Positions 8,889-17,454 of a DNA stretch of 64,000 nt are shown piece by piece (within the stretch, counting starts at the first letter, position 1; each line of letters begins with the position of its first letter). The notes below the pieces were generated by a model. The model made no database searches. It saw only the letters and a program-made list of their open reading frames with translations, and was not told the DNA's origin. This DNA is from Hyphomicrobiales bacterium. GTDB taxonomy: Bacteria; Pseudomonadota; Alphaproteobacteria; Rhizobiales; Rhizobiaceae. The stretch lies in contig UCHV01000004.1 in the NCBI GenBank assembly GCA_900472395.1, positions 62,001-126,000 of the forward strand. Direction: 5' to 3'. Position numbers and translations under genes: made by a program.

Positions 8889-9797
8889 CTAGACGTCATT
8901 TGAGCGATCATTTTTCCCCAATCGGCGAAAAAGGCGGCTTCGCTCGAAAAGATTTTCCAAAAAGTGCATGCGTTTGCGAGTGGTTTCCCAGCCTGCGCTC
9001 TGTACGGCTTCGATCAAAGCTTCCACAGTAAACAGTGTCACGACGGAAGAATCCCATGCGGAAGGTGCTTCGATACGAATTTTGAACGTGTATCGGGCAT
9101 GACGGGCGACCGGCGACGCCCAGACATCGGTGAACAAGAGAATGACGACACCGGCGGCTTTCGCAGCCTCAGCCAATGTCGCCATTTCCTGCTCGTAACG
9201 GCGGATGTCGAAGATCACCAGCACGTCTCCGGTGCTCATGTTGAGCACATGCTGCGGCCAGGAACTGGAATTATTGGAGATCAGCGTGGTGCGTGGCCGG
9301 ATGACCTGCATGTGGGTGAAGAAATATTCGGCGAGGGATCCGGTGATACGGCCGCCGACGAAATAGATGTGACGGTCGAAATCTCGCAGAAGGGTGGTCG
9401 CGCCGTCGAAGGCGGCGATATCGATCTCGGCAAGCGTCTCCCGTAGGTTTTCGGTGACAGCCTCGGCGAAGCGATTGAGAATGTGGGTATCGGGAGCACG
9501 CGCTGCCCAACGGTCCTGCCAGTGATCGTGTTTGGCGATCGGATTGGAAATCGTCGCTTCGAGTTCCTGGTGCAGGCGCTGCTGGAATTCCGGATATCCC
9601 TTGAAGCCGAGTTTCTGTACGGCACGAGCCACCGTCGCCGTCGATACGCCGGCGTTTTCCGCAGTCACCGTAATGCTTCCAAGCCCTGACACCGGATAAT
9701 TCTCCAGTAGGCTATCCGCCAGTTTCCGCTCGGTCGGCGTCAGGCTGTCGTAGCCGCGGCGTATGACATCTGAGACGGTGCGTGAGGTCGCTGGCAC
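8889..9797 (-). CDS. RpiR/MurR-family transcriptional regulator
   Basis: A 302-residue regulator with an N-terminal RpiR-type helix-turn-helix (LTPTERKLADSLLENY near residue 20, then AGVSTATVARAVQKLGFKG near residue 50) and a C-terminal SIS sugar-phosphate-type fold (IYFVGGRITGSLAEYFF near residue 143). RpiR proteins bind palindromic operators and release or tighten on binding a phosphorylated or related metabolite. It lies directly upstream of the importer operon on the same strand and is divergent from the amidohydrolase/permease/ligase operon, so it probably controls one or both. Two AT-rich palindromes lie in the 170 bases between its start and the divergent gene. Confidence 0.9.
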   Translation of the reverse strand: MPATSRTVSDVIRRGYDSLTPTERKLADSLLENYPVSGLGSITVTAENAGVSTATVARAVQKLGFKGYPEFQQRLHQELEATISNPIAKHDHWQDRWAARAPDTHILNRFAEAVTENLRETLAEIDIAAFDGATTLLRDFDRHIYFVGGRITGSLAEYFFTHMQVIRPRTTLISNNSSSWPQHVLNMSTGDVLVIFDIRRYEQEMATLAEAAKAAGVVILLFTDVWASPVARHARYTFKIRIEAPSAWDSSVVTLFTVEALIEAVQSAGWETTRKRMHFLENLFERSRLFRRLGKNDRSNDV

Positions 9798-9876
9798 GGA
9801 TGCTGTGTTCCCTTCCGGTCTTTGCCGGTTTGAGTGAAATTAACAATCGGCGAGACGTTTCTGTCAATGGGCGCCC

Positions 9877-9930
9877 TGAAAAGATTCTTTCAGAATGCGA
9901 TTGACCTTCGGTAAAAAGTGAAGAATTCTT
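9877..9930. promoter_or_regulatory. Paired candidate operators between rpiR and the catabolic operon
   Basis: Two related inverted repeats are seen: TGAAA-N6-TTTCA at 9877-9892 and AAGAATTCTT at 9921-9930 (flanked by TGA and TTC), with centres about 41 bases apart (four helical turns). Both lie in the divergent promoter region, where an RpiR dimer of dimers could bind. The match between them is partial, so this is an inference. Confidence 0.5.
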
Positions 9931-9967
9931 TTCTTGGATGTTTGTTAACGAATGCGGCGGGGCCTGC

Positions 9968-10744
9968 ATGCTCGTTCAGTCAACAGTTCTAACCGAGGCG
10001 GATGGTGATCCGGTTGCCGTGGAAAACGGTGACGGTCGCGGCGATGTACTGCTGGTTTGTGAACACGCCTCCAACCGCCTGCCGGAGAATTACGGCGATC
10101 TCGGGCTGTCGGCGGATGCGCTTTCCTCGCATATCGCCTGGGATCCCGGTGCGCTCGCGGTTGCGCGGCTCATGTCGAAAAATCTTGATGCCGTTCTGAT
10201 ACATCAGAGGTTCTCCCGGCTGATCTATGACTGCAATCGCCCACCAAGTTCGCCGGCTGCCATACGCGATGTCAGCGAAGTGTTCCGCATTCCGGGCAAC
10301 GAAAACCTTTCTGAAGCGGAGAAAAAGCGGCGTGCGGCCGCGCTCTACCTGCCTTTTCAGGAGCGTATCGGCGAGGAGATTGCAGCAAGGCGCGAAGCGG
10401 GCAGGGCGACGGTTATCGTGACGGTGCACAGCTTCACGCCGGTCTATTACGACACGAAACGCGAAGTGGAGATCGGTATCCTCCACGACAGCGACAGTAG
10501 GCTTGCGGACCGGATGCTGGCGACCGCAGCCGACACGAAGCTGTACCGTATCGAGCGTAACGAACCTTACGGGGCCGCCGATGGCGTGACCCACACGCTG
10601 GAAGTCCATGCGCTGCCTGCCGGACTTTTGAATGTCATGATCGAGATAAGGAACGATTTGATCGAGGAGGAAGTCGGCCAGAGGGTCGTGGCCGATTTCC
10701 TGACCGGATTGCTGCGGGAAAGCCTCGCAACGACCGGTCCGTAA
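9968..10744 (+). CDS. N-formylglutamate amidohydrolase-family protein
   Basis: A 258-residue zinc hydrolase of the N-formylglutamate amidohydrolase family (HutG type of Pseudomonas). Recognisable blocks are VLLVCEHASNRLP near residue 30 (with the probable metal ligands), LIYDCNRPP near residue 80, VTVHSFTPVYYD near residue 153 and the EVEIGILHD block after it. An in-frame ATG at 9938 is possible, but the ATG at 9968 has GGCGGGG closer upstream. No hut genes are nearby. It opens a plus-strand operon with an ethanolamine-type permease, a glutamine-synthetase-like ligase and two dehydrogenases, which suggests that it hydrolyses a gamma-glutamyl amide formed in that pathway rather than formylglutamate. 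Confidence 0.82.
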   Translation: MLVQSTVLTEADGDPVAVENGDGRGDVLLVCEHASNRLPENYGDLGLSADALSSHIAWDPGALAVARLMSKNLDAVLIHQRFSRLIYDCNRPPSSPAAIRDVSEVFRIPGNENLSEAEKKRRAAALYLPFQERIGEEIAARREAGRATVIVTVHSFTPVYYDTKREVEIGILHDSDSRLADRMLATAADTKLYRIERNEPYGAADGVTHTLEVHALPAGLLNVMIEIRNDLIEEEVGQRVVADFLTGLLRESLATTGP

Positions 10745-10873
10745 GGCCCAAGGGAAACAGCACTGCATTCCGCCAGCACCGAAATATCGGGCGACGGACA
10801 CGAACTGAACTGGGGGCGTTGCCCGGCCATTTCCGGCCGGTCGCCTGTTTTTTCTTTGATCAGGAGAGAAGGC

Positions 10874-12388
10874 ATGGAAAGTTCATCATCAGGCGTCAGC
10901 TACAAAAAGGCTGACGCATCCTATTTCGAAAAACGGCATCTATCCCGATACGCGGGTGTCTGGTCGCTCTGGGCGCTCGGCGTCGGCGCCGTCGTTTCCG
11001 GCCATTTCTCCGGCTGGAATTTCGGCTTCGCCACGGGCGGTTGGGGTGGCATGCTGGTGGCCGGCATCATCATTGCCATCATGTATCTGGGGCTGACCTT
11101 CTCCATCGCCGAGATGAGCCCGGCGCTGCCGCATACCGGTGCAGCATATTCTTTTGCCCGCACCGCCATGGGACCATGGGGCGGATTCGTTACAGGATTG
11201 TGCGAGAACGTCGAATATGTGCTGACGCCTGCGGTGATCGTCACCTTCATCACCGCTTACGTGAATACAATTCTCGGGTTGGACCCGGTCTATTCACCGC
11301 TGCTCTGGGTATTCTTTTATGCGGTGTTCCTGAGCCTCAACATCTTCGGCCTGGAACTATCGTTCAAGGTGACACTGGTCATCACGCTGATTTCACTCGG
11401 TGTTCTGGTGTTTTTCTGGGTCAGCGCCATCCCCAACATGGATTTCTCGCGCTGGGCGCTGAATATCGGCGTCGGTCCTGACGGCAAGGCGATCGAACTG
11501 CCGGAAGGCAATGGCGACTGGTTCCCCTTCGGCATTTCCGGGGTTCTGGCGACGCTGCCCTTCGCCGTCTGGCTGTTCCTCGCCATCGAACAGCTGCCGT
11601 TGGCGGCGGAAGAATCCGTCGATCCGAAACGTGACATGCCCAAGGGCATCATTCTCGGCATCATCACGCTAATGGTGTCCGCCTTCATGATCGTGCTGCT
11701 CAATCCGTCTCTGCCGGGTGTCGGCGCCTTCCATCTCGGTTCTGCTCTGGAGCCGCTGCTGGATGGCTTCAAGGCCGTCTACGGCGATAGCGGGGTGGTG
11801 GTTCTCGGCCTCGTCGCGCTGACGGGCCTGATCGCCAGTTTCCACACCATCCTTTATGCTCAGGGGCGACAGATCTATTCGCTGTCTCGCGCCGGTTATT
11901 TCCCGACCGCGCTGTCGATCACGCATTCGAAATTCCGTACGCCGCACATCGCCATGCTGACTGGGGCGGGGACCGGTCTTGCCGTGATGCTCGTCATCTG
12001 GTTTGCGCTCGGCGCGGAACAGGGCGGCAGCGTCATCGGTGCGGTGCTTCTCAACATGGCGGTGTTCGGGGCGATGTTCTCCTACATCATGCAGGCGATC
12101 TCATTCATTCTCCTGCGGAAAAACCTGCCGAATATCGAACGGCCGTTCCGTTCGCCACTCGGCATTCCGGGCGCGGTGCTGACGATCATCATCGCCTGCG
12201 TAACGCTGATCTATCAGGTGCAGGACCCGAACTTCTCCAAGGGCGTGATGTGGGTGGCCGTCTGGTTTGCCGTGGCGATCGCCTATTTCGCGCTGATCGG
12301 TCGCCACAAGCTGATCCTGTCGCCGGAAGAGGAATTTGCGTTGGAGCATAAGGAAAAGGCCGTGGCTGCCGCTGCCGCGCGCGCCTGA
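10874..12388 (+). CDS. APC-superfamily permease, ethanolamine-permease type
   Basis: A 504-residue polytopic inner-membrane transporter of the amino acid-polyamine-organocation superfamily with about 12 hydrophobic segments. The N-terminal part, including SRYAGVWSLWALGVGAVVSG and WNFGFATGGWGGMLVAG, closely resembles the ethanolamine permease subfamily, and SFHTILYAQGRQIYSLSRAG in the middle is typical of APC transporters. The ATG at 10874 has GGAGAGAAGGC ahead of it. It lies between the amidohydrolase-like gene and the glutamine-synthetase-like gene, all on the plus strand with short gaps. Ethanolamine or a similar small amine is the likely substrate, judged by subfamily resemblance only. Confidence 0.82.
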   Translation: MESSSSGVSYKKADASYFEKRHLSRYAGVWSLWALGVGAVVSGHFSGWNFGFATGGWGGMLVAGIIIAIMYLGLTFSIAEMSPALPHTGAAYSFARTAMGPWGGFVTGLCENVEYVLTPAVIVTFITAYVNTILGLDPVYSPLLWVFFYAVFLSLNIFGLELSFKVTLVITLISLGVLVFFWVSAIPNMDFSRWALNIGVGPDGKAIELPEGNGDWFPFGISGVLATLPFAVWLFLAIEQLPLAAEESVDPKRDMPKGIILGIITLMVSAFMIVLLNPSLPGVGAFHLGSALEPLLDGFKAVYGDSGVVVLGLVALTGLIASFHTILYAQGRQIYSLSRAGYFPTALSITHSKFRTPHIAMLTGAGTGLAVMLVIWFALGAEQGGSVIGAVLLNMAVFGAMFSYIMQAISFILLRKNLPNIERPFRSPLGIPGAVLTIIIACVTLIYQVQDPNFSKGVMWVAVWFAVAIAYFALIGRHKLILSPEEEFALEHKEKAVAAAAARA

Positions 12389-12466
12389 GGTCAACAAACG
12401 TGAGGGCCGGCGGCGGTCATGCCGCCGGTCGACATGTCGAAATATCCGATGAAATCGGGGAGCTGC

Positions 12467-13837
12467 ATGACCGCCGCATATACTTTTGAAGATTTGAAGG
12501 CCGACGTCGCCGAAGGTGTCATCGATACGGTTCTCGCAGCCCAAGTGGACATGCAGGGGCGGTTGATGGGCAAACGTTTCCAGGCGGAATTTTTCGTCGA
12601 CAGTGCCTGGAAGGAAACCCATAGCTGCAACTATCTGCTCGCGACCGACATCGAGATGGAGACCGTTTCCGGCTACAAGGCGACCAGCTGGGAAGCAGGT
12701 TACGGCGACTATACGATGAAGCCGGACCTTTCGACGTTGCGTCGTATCCCATGGCTGGAGGGTACGGCGCTGGTTCTATGCGATGTGCTCGATCATCACA
12801 CCCATGAGGAGGTGCCGCATTCGCCGCGTGCCATTCTCAAAAAGCAGGTGGCGCGGCTGGAAGCCATGGGCATGAAAGCCTTCATGGCGACCGAACTGGA
12901 ATTTTTCCTGTTCGACCAGACATACGAACAGGCGCAGCAGAGCGGATATCGCAGCCTCAAACTCGCCAGTCCCTATAACGAGGACTACCACATCTTCCAG
13001 ACGACGAAGGAAGAGGGCGTGATGCGGGCAATCCGCACCGGCCTGCAGGGCGCCGGCATTCCGGTGGAAAATTCCAAGGGAGAGGCTTCGGCCGGCCAGG
13101 AAGAGATCAACGTTCGTTATACCGACGCGCTGACCATGGCGGATCGCCACGTGATCGTGAAGAACGGCTGCAAGGAAATCGCCTTCCTGAAAGGCAAGGC
13201 CATCACCTTCCTCGCCAAGTGGCATTATTCGGCAGCTGGCTCATCCTCGCATATCCATCAATCGCTGTGGAGCGTCGATGGCAAGACGCCGCTGTTCTTC
13301 GACAAGGGCGGTGATTGCGGCATGTCGGAAATCATGCAGCACTACGTGGCAGGACTTCTCGCCCATGCCGGCGAGATCACCTATTTTCTCGCACCCTACA
13401 TCAATTCCTACAAACGCTTCGTGGCCGGTACTTTTGCGCCGACCAAGGCGGTGTGGTCGAAGGATAATCGTACTGCCGGTTACCGCCTGTGCGGCGAGGA
13501 TACCAAGGCGGTTCGTGTGGAATGCCGGGTCGGCGGCGCCGATCTCAATCCCTATCTCGCGATGGCGGCGCTGATCGCGGCCGGCATTGACGGCATGGAA
13601 AAGAAGATGGCCTTGGAACCGGCCTTTGTTGGTGATGCCTATGGCGTCAAGAACGTGCGCGAAATCCCGGTTACCTTGCGGGCTGCTACCGATGTGATGA
13701 CGGGCTCAACGATGCTGAGGCACGCGTTCGGTGACGATGTTATCGACCACTACACGCGAGCGGCACGATGGGAGCAGGAGGAATATGACCGGCGGGTAAC
13801 CGACTGGGAGGTGGCGCGCGGTTTCGAAAGAGCGTGA
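12467..13837 (+). CDS. Glutamine-synthetase-like gamma-glutamyl-amine ligase
   Basis: A 456-residue member of the glutamine synthetase fold. The ATG at 12467 is preceded by GGGGAG six bases upstream; the longer frame from 12419 is less likely. It has the N-terminal beta-grasp part and the catalytic barrel with ATELEFFLF and GQEEINVRY (Glu metal ligands), SSHIHQSLW (His) and KRFVAGTFAPTKAVWSKDN with a following Arg-containing ECRVGGADLNPYLAMAA. The adenylylation motif NLYDLP of housekeeping GSI is absent; the equivalent stretch reads VKNVREIPVT. This pattern fits the PuuA/IpuC/GlnA4-like ligases that join glutamate to amines. With an ethanolamine-type permease before it and two dehydrogenases after it, gamma-glutamylation of an amino alcohol is the best-supported role. 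Confidence 0.85.
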   Translation: MTAAYTFEDLKADVAEGVIDTVLAAQVDMQGRLMGKRFQAEFFVDSAWKETHSCNYLLATDIEMETVSGYKATSWEAGYGDYTMKPDLSTLRRIPWLEGTALVLCDVLDHHTHEEVPHSPRAILKKQVARLEAMGMKAFMATELEFFLFDQTYEQAQQSGYRSLKLASPYNEDYHIFQTTKEEGVMRAIRTGLQGAGIPVENSKGEASAGQEEINVRYTDALTMADRHVIVKNGCKEIAFLKGKAITFLAKWHYSAAGSSSHIHQSLWSVDGKTPLFFDKGGDCGMSEIMQHYVAGLLAHAGEITYFLAPYINSYKRFVAGTFAPTKAVWSKDNRTAGYRLCGEDTKAVRVECRVGGADLNPYLAMAALIAAGIDGMEKKMALEPAFVGDAYGVKNVREIPVTLRAATDVMTGSTMLRHAFGDDVIDHYTRAARWEQEEYDRRVTDWEVARGFERA

Positions 13838-13917
13838 GGAAACTGCAATCGACCTTGAAGATTGTTGAGTTTTTATCGATGATCGCCTAGGTTGAATTCG
13901 GATTTCGAGGAGAAACC

Positions 13918-14358
13918 ATGACCAAGATCGATAGTGAATGGTTTTTTGCAAAGCTGAAGGAAGCTGGATCTTCCAGCAGCGAGCTTGCCAAGTTTCTGAA
14001 GCTCGATCCGAGCTCCGTTTCTCGTATGCTGAAAGGCGAACGGAAAATGAGTGCCGAGGAGCAGGACGGCATTGCCGAGTATCTCAAGGTGTCGGCGCTG
14101 GAGATCGCGGCGCATCGGCGGGGAAGTGCCGCCGGTTTTGCCGAGGACAACCAGAGCAGTTACGAGAGTGTGCCAGACACTGTCGATGATCCGGCCGAGC
14201 AGCGTCCTCGGCAGATGCGGCAGGACGGCGTCGATCTTGAGGCCGGCAATTTTTACGATCGCGTGCGGGGATGTATGAAGGGAAGCGTCACAATCGCGCC
14301 GGGTGTCGATCTGAGTGCTCCTGCCGGTCAGGATTGGGCGGATGCCCATGAGAAATGA
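13918..14358 (+). CDS. HTH-domain antitoxin/regulator paired with a PIN toxin
   Basis: A 146-residue protein with an N-terminal Cro/C1-type helix-turn-helix (SSSELAKFLKLDPSSVSRML, residues about 19-38) followed by a charged, probably flexible C-terminal half that could wrap a toxin. CGAGGAG lies seven bases before the ATG. The last 17 bases overlap the start of the PIN-domain gene, a typical antitoxin-toxin arrangement. The pair interrupts the amine-catabolism operon between the ligase and aldehyde dehydrogenase genes. The domain is clear. The antitoxin role is inferred from the neighbour, and it might also regulate the surrounding operon. Confidence 0.72.
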   Translation: MTKIDSEWFFAKLKEAGSSSSELAKFLKLDPSSVSRMLKGERKMSAEEQDGIAEYLKVSALEIAAHRRGSAAGFAEDNQSSYESVPDTVDDPAEQRPRQMRQDGVDLEAGNFYDRVRGCMKGSVTIAPGVDLSAPAGQDWADAHEK

Positions 14359-14767
14359 GCGTTATCTGTTCGATACCTGCGCCTTGATCTATCTCGCAGA
14401 GGACGCGGCCATCGACGACGAGGCGCAACGTGTTCTGCGTTCCATCGAGCCGGTCTCCGATCGCATATGGGTTTCGGTGTTTTGTGCATGGGAAATCGGT
14501 ATGCTGGTCGGCAAGGGACGCCTGATCATCCGCAGGGACCCCAAATTGTGGTTCGATGACGCCGTGGCAAGACTGGCCGCTCGAATTGCCAATGTATCCT
14601 CCGACATTCTGCTGAAGTCGTGTGTCCTTCCTGACCCCGCCCGTTGCGATCTCGTCGATCGCATTCTGATCGCCACCGCCCGTGAATACGACCTCACCAT
14701 TGTCACGCGTGACAGGGCAATCCTCGACTACGGTGCGGCGGGCCATGTCCGCACACTGGCCTGCTGA
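14342..14767 (+). CDS. PIN-domain toxin (probable RNase)
   Basis: A 141-residue PIN-fold protein. Conserved acidic residues of the active site are visible: Asp in YLFDTCALIYLAE near residue 10, Glu in SVFCAWEIG near residue 50, and the Asp pair in DLVDRILIATARE near residue 105, with TRDRAILDY following. VapC-type PIN proteins cut RNA and are neutralised by the antitoxin encoded just upstream. The start at 14342 has AGGA eight bases upstream; the ATG at 14348 is an alternative. It overlaps the antitoxin frame. All four acidic positions appear present, so it is probably active. Confidence 0.8.
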   Translation: MPMRNERYLFDTCALIYLAEDAAIDDEAQRVLRSIEPVSDRIWVSVFCAWEIGMLVGKGRLIIRRDPKLWFDDAVARLAARIANVSSDILLKSCVLPDPARCDLVDRILIATAREYDLTIVTRDRAILDYGAAGHVRTLAC

Positions 14768-14800
14768 CAATTCTGCCGATACTTGGGAGACTTTCTGTAA

Positions 14801-16186
14801 ATGACGATGATCCAATGTATTTCGCCGGTCGATGGTTCGGTTTATGCCGAGCGACCGGTGCTCTCTCTCGATGCGGCTAAGGCTGCCGTGGATCGAGCGC
14901 GAAAGGCGCAGAAAGCCTGGGCGAAACGGCCGCTGGAGGACCGTGTTCAACTGGTACTGCAAGGTGTCGCACGTCTCAACGAGATGGTGGATGAGGTGGT
15001 GCCGGAACTGTCCTGGATGATGGGACGGCCGGTGCGTTACGGCGGTGAGTTTCGCGGTTTCAACGAGCGGTCCAATTACGTGGCTTCCATCGCCGCCGAT
15101 GCCTTGAAACCGATCGAGGTGGAGGACAGCGCCAGCTTTGCCCGCCGCATCGAGCGCGAGCCGCATGGCGTCGTATTCGTCATCGCGCCGTGGAATTATC
15201 CGTACATGACCGCGATCAACACGGTGGCGCCGGCGTTGATGGCAGGCAATTCAGTCATCATCAAACATGCGGCCCAGACGCTGCTGGTCGGCGAGCGCAT
15301 GGTGCGCGCTTTCATCGAGGCGGGCGTGCCGGAGGACGTGTTTCAGAATGTGTTTCTCGACCATGAAACGAGTGCCGCGCTGATTGCTGCGGGAAGCTTC
15401 AACTTCATCAACTTTACCGGATCGGTGGAAGGCGGTCGCGCCATCGAGCGTGCGGCTGCCGGTACGTTTACCGGTCTCGGTCTGGAGTTGGGAGGTAAGG
15501 ATCCGGGCTATGTGATGGAGGATGCAGATCTCGATGCAGCGGTGGATACGCTGATGGATGGCGCGACCTTCAATTCCGGCCAATGCTGCTGCGGCATCGA
15601 GCGCGTTTACGTGCATGAAAACCTTTATGATGCCTTCGTCGAAAAATCCGTGGCCTGGGTCTCGAACTACAAGCTCGGCAATCCGCTGGACCAGGAAACC
15701 ACGCTTGGGCCGATGGCCAACAAACGGTTTGCCAAATTGGTGCGTGAGCAGGTGACGGATGCCGTTGCCAGGGGCGCCAAGGCGCTGGTCGATCCCAAAC
15801 TGTTTCCTGCCGATGATGGCGGCGCCTATCTTGCGCCGCAGGTTCTTGTCGACGTCGACCATTCCATGCCGTTCATGCGCGAGGAAACCTTTGGGCCAGC
15901 AGTTGGCATCATGAAGGTGAAGGGCGATGACGAGGCCTTGGCCTTGATGAACGACAGCCAATACGGACTGACCGCGTCTCTCTGGACCAGGGATGTCGAA
16001 CGCGCATCGCGTATCGGTGCCGAGATCGAGACGGGTACCGTCTTCATGAACCGCGCCGATTATCTCGATCCGGCGCTGGTCTGGACCGGCGTCAAGCAGA
16101 CTGGCCGCGGCGGTTCGCTCTCGGTTCTGGGCTTCCACAATCTCACGCGTCCGAAATCATATCACCTGAAGAAGGTCACAGCATGA
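14801..16186 (+). CDS. NAD(P)-dependent aldehyde dehydrogenase
   Basis: A 461-residue aldehyde dehydrogenase. The cofactor fold contains FVIAPWNYP near residue 127 and FTGSVEGG, the catalytic glutamate lies in LELGGKDPGYV near residue 233, and the catalytic cysteine is in FNSGQCCCGIERVYV near residue 267, where three consecutive cysteines occur. It overlaps the following alcohol dehydrogenase gene by four bases (ATGA), so the two oxidations are made together. In the proposed pathway it would oxidise a gamma-glutamyl-amino-aldehyde to the acid (gamma-glutamyl-glycine if the amine is ethanolamine). Family assignment is firm; the substrate is inferred from context. Confidence 0.9.
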   Translation: MTMIQCISPVDGSVYAERPVLSLDAAKAAVDRARKAQKAWAKRPLEDRVQLVLQGVARLNEMVDEVVPELSWMMGRPVRYGGEFRGFNERSNYVASIAADALKPIEVEDSASFARRIEREPHGVVFVIAPWNYPYMTAINTVAPALMAGNSVIIKHAAQTLLVGERMVRAFIEAGVPEDVFQNVFLDHETSAALIAAGSFNFINFTGSVEGGRAIERAAAGTFTGLGLELGGKDPGYVMEDADLDAAVDTLMDGATFNSGQCCCGIERVYVHENLYDAFVEKSVAWVSNYKLGNPLDQETTLGPMANKRFAKLVREQVTDAVARGAKALVDPKLFPADDGGAYLAPQVLVDVDHSMPFMREETFGPAVGIMKVKGDDEALALMNDSQYGLTASLWTRDVERASRIGAEIETGTVFMNRADYLDPALVWTGVKQTGRGGSLSVLGFHNLTRPKSYHLKKVTA

Positions 16187-17328
16187 ACATCGTTGCGAAC
16201 TGGAGCTACCCGACCGCCGTGAAGATGGGCCGCGGCCGGATCAAGGAACTGGCCGAGGCCTGCAAAACGCTGGGCATGAAAAAGCCGCTGCTGATCACCG
16301 ATCGCGGGCTTTCGACCATGGTCATCACCCAGACGGCGCTCGATGTGCTGGAAGAGGCTGGATTGGGGCGGGCGATGTTTGCCGATGTCGATCCCAATCC
16401 GAACGAGATCAATCTGGAGGCGGGGATCAAGGCGTTTCGCGATGGCGGGCATGACGGTGTTGTCGCCTTTGGAGGCGGTTCCGGTCTGGATCTTGGAAAG
16501 TGCGTCGCCTTCATGGTCGGCCAGACGCGGCCGCTCTGGGATTTCGAGGATATCGGCGACTGGTGGACCCGCGCGTCCGTTGAAGGCATTGCGCCGATCG
16601 TCGCCGTGCCGACGACGGCCGGTACAGGTTCGGAAGTCGGCCGCGCTTCGGTCATCACCAATTCGCAGACGCATGTGAAGAAGATCATCTTTCATCCGAA
16701 ATTTCTGCCCGGCGTGGTGATCTGCGACCCGGAGCTGACCGTCCTCATGCCCAAGGCAATCACGGCCGGTACCGGAATGGACGCGTTTGCTCATTGCCTG
16801 GAGGCTTATTCCTCGCCGTTCTACCACCCGATGTCGGCGGGCATCGCGCTTGAGGGCATGCGGCTGGTGAAAGAGTTTTTGCCGCGCGCCTACAAGGAAG
16901 GTACCGATATGGAGGCGCGCAGCAACATGATGGCGGCGGCCGCCATGGGAGCCGTTGCCTTCCAGAAAGGTCTTGGTGCCATCCACGCGCTGTCGCATCC
17001 GATCGGTGCGATTTACAATACACATCACGGCATGACCAATGCGGTCGTGATGCCGGCTGTTCTGCGATTCAACCGTTCGGCCATCGAGGAAAAGATCGCC
17101 CGCGCGGCGGCCTATCTCGGCATATCCGGCGGGTTCGATGGGTTTTACGATTACGTCCTGTCGTTGCGGTCGGAACTCGGTGTGCCGGAAACGCTGACTG
17201 CTATGGGAATCAAGCCTGACCGCATCGACGAGCTTTCGGCTATGGCGATCGAAGATCCAAGTGCCGGCGGCAATCCGATTTCCATGAACCTGGAGAATAC
17301 CAAAACGCTGTTTCGTGACTGCTTTTAG
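16183..17328 (+). CDS. Iron-containing (group III) alcohol dehydrogenase
   Basis: A 381-residue Fe-dependent alcohol dehydrogenase. The NAD-binding motif GGGSGLDLGK is near residue 98, PTTAGTGSEVG near residue 145, and the metal ligands are visible in GMDAFAHCLEAY (Asp and His) and in HALSHPIGAIYNTHHG (two His). It starts within the stop of the aldehyde dehydrogenase gene, ends the plus-strand operon and is followed by a good terminator. An alcohol dehydrogenase is what a pathway for an amino alcohol needs (alcohol to aldehyde before the aldehyde dehydrogenase) and is not needed for a diamine such as putrescine; this supports an ethanolamine-like substrate. Confidence 0.9.
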   Translation: MNIVANWSYPTAVKMGRGRIKELAEACKTLGMKKPLLITDRGLSTMVITQTALDVLEEAGLGRAMFADVDPNPNEINLEAGIKAFRDGGHDGVVAFGGGSGLDLGKCVAFMVGQTRPLWDFEDIGDWWTRASVEGIAPIVAVPTTAGTGSEVGRASVITNSQTHVKKIIFHPKFLPGVVICDPELTVLMPKAITAGTGMDAFAHCLEAYSSPFYHPMSAGIALEGMRLVKEFLPRAYKEGTDMEARSNMMAAAAMGAVAFQKGLGAIHALSHPIGAIYNTHHGMTNAVVMPAVLRFNRSAIEEKIARAAAYLGISGGFDGFYDYVLSLRSELGVPETLTAMGIKPDRIDELSAMAIEDPSAGGNPISMNLENTKTLFRDCF

Positions 17329-17377
17329 CGGTTTAGGGGGCAGGGAAACCTCGTCCCCCGATCGACATCTCAAGGAT

Positions 17378-17410
17378 AACCCGTGGCTTGGCCGCGGGTT
17401 TTGCATTTTG
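17378..17410 (+). terminator. Rho-independent terminator after the dehydrogenase operon
   Basis: AACCCGTGG pairs with CCGCGGGTT (one G-T pair) around a 5-base loop, followed by TTGCATTTTG. It lies 50 bases past the alcohol dehydrogenase stop. Confidence 0.75.
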
Positions 17411-17454
17411 CAAGGCATGCTCAAAACTCAATGATTATATTAACGAGACGTGAA

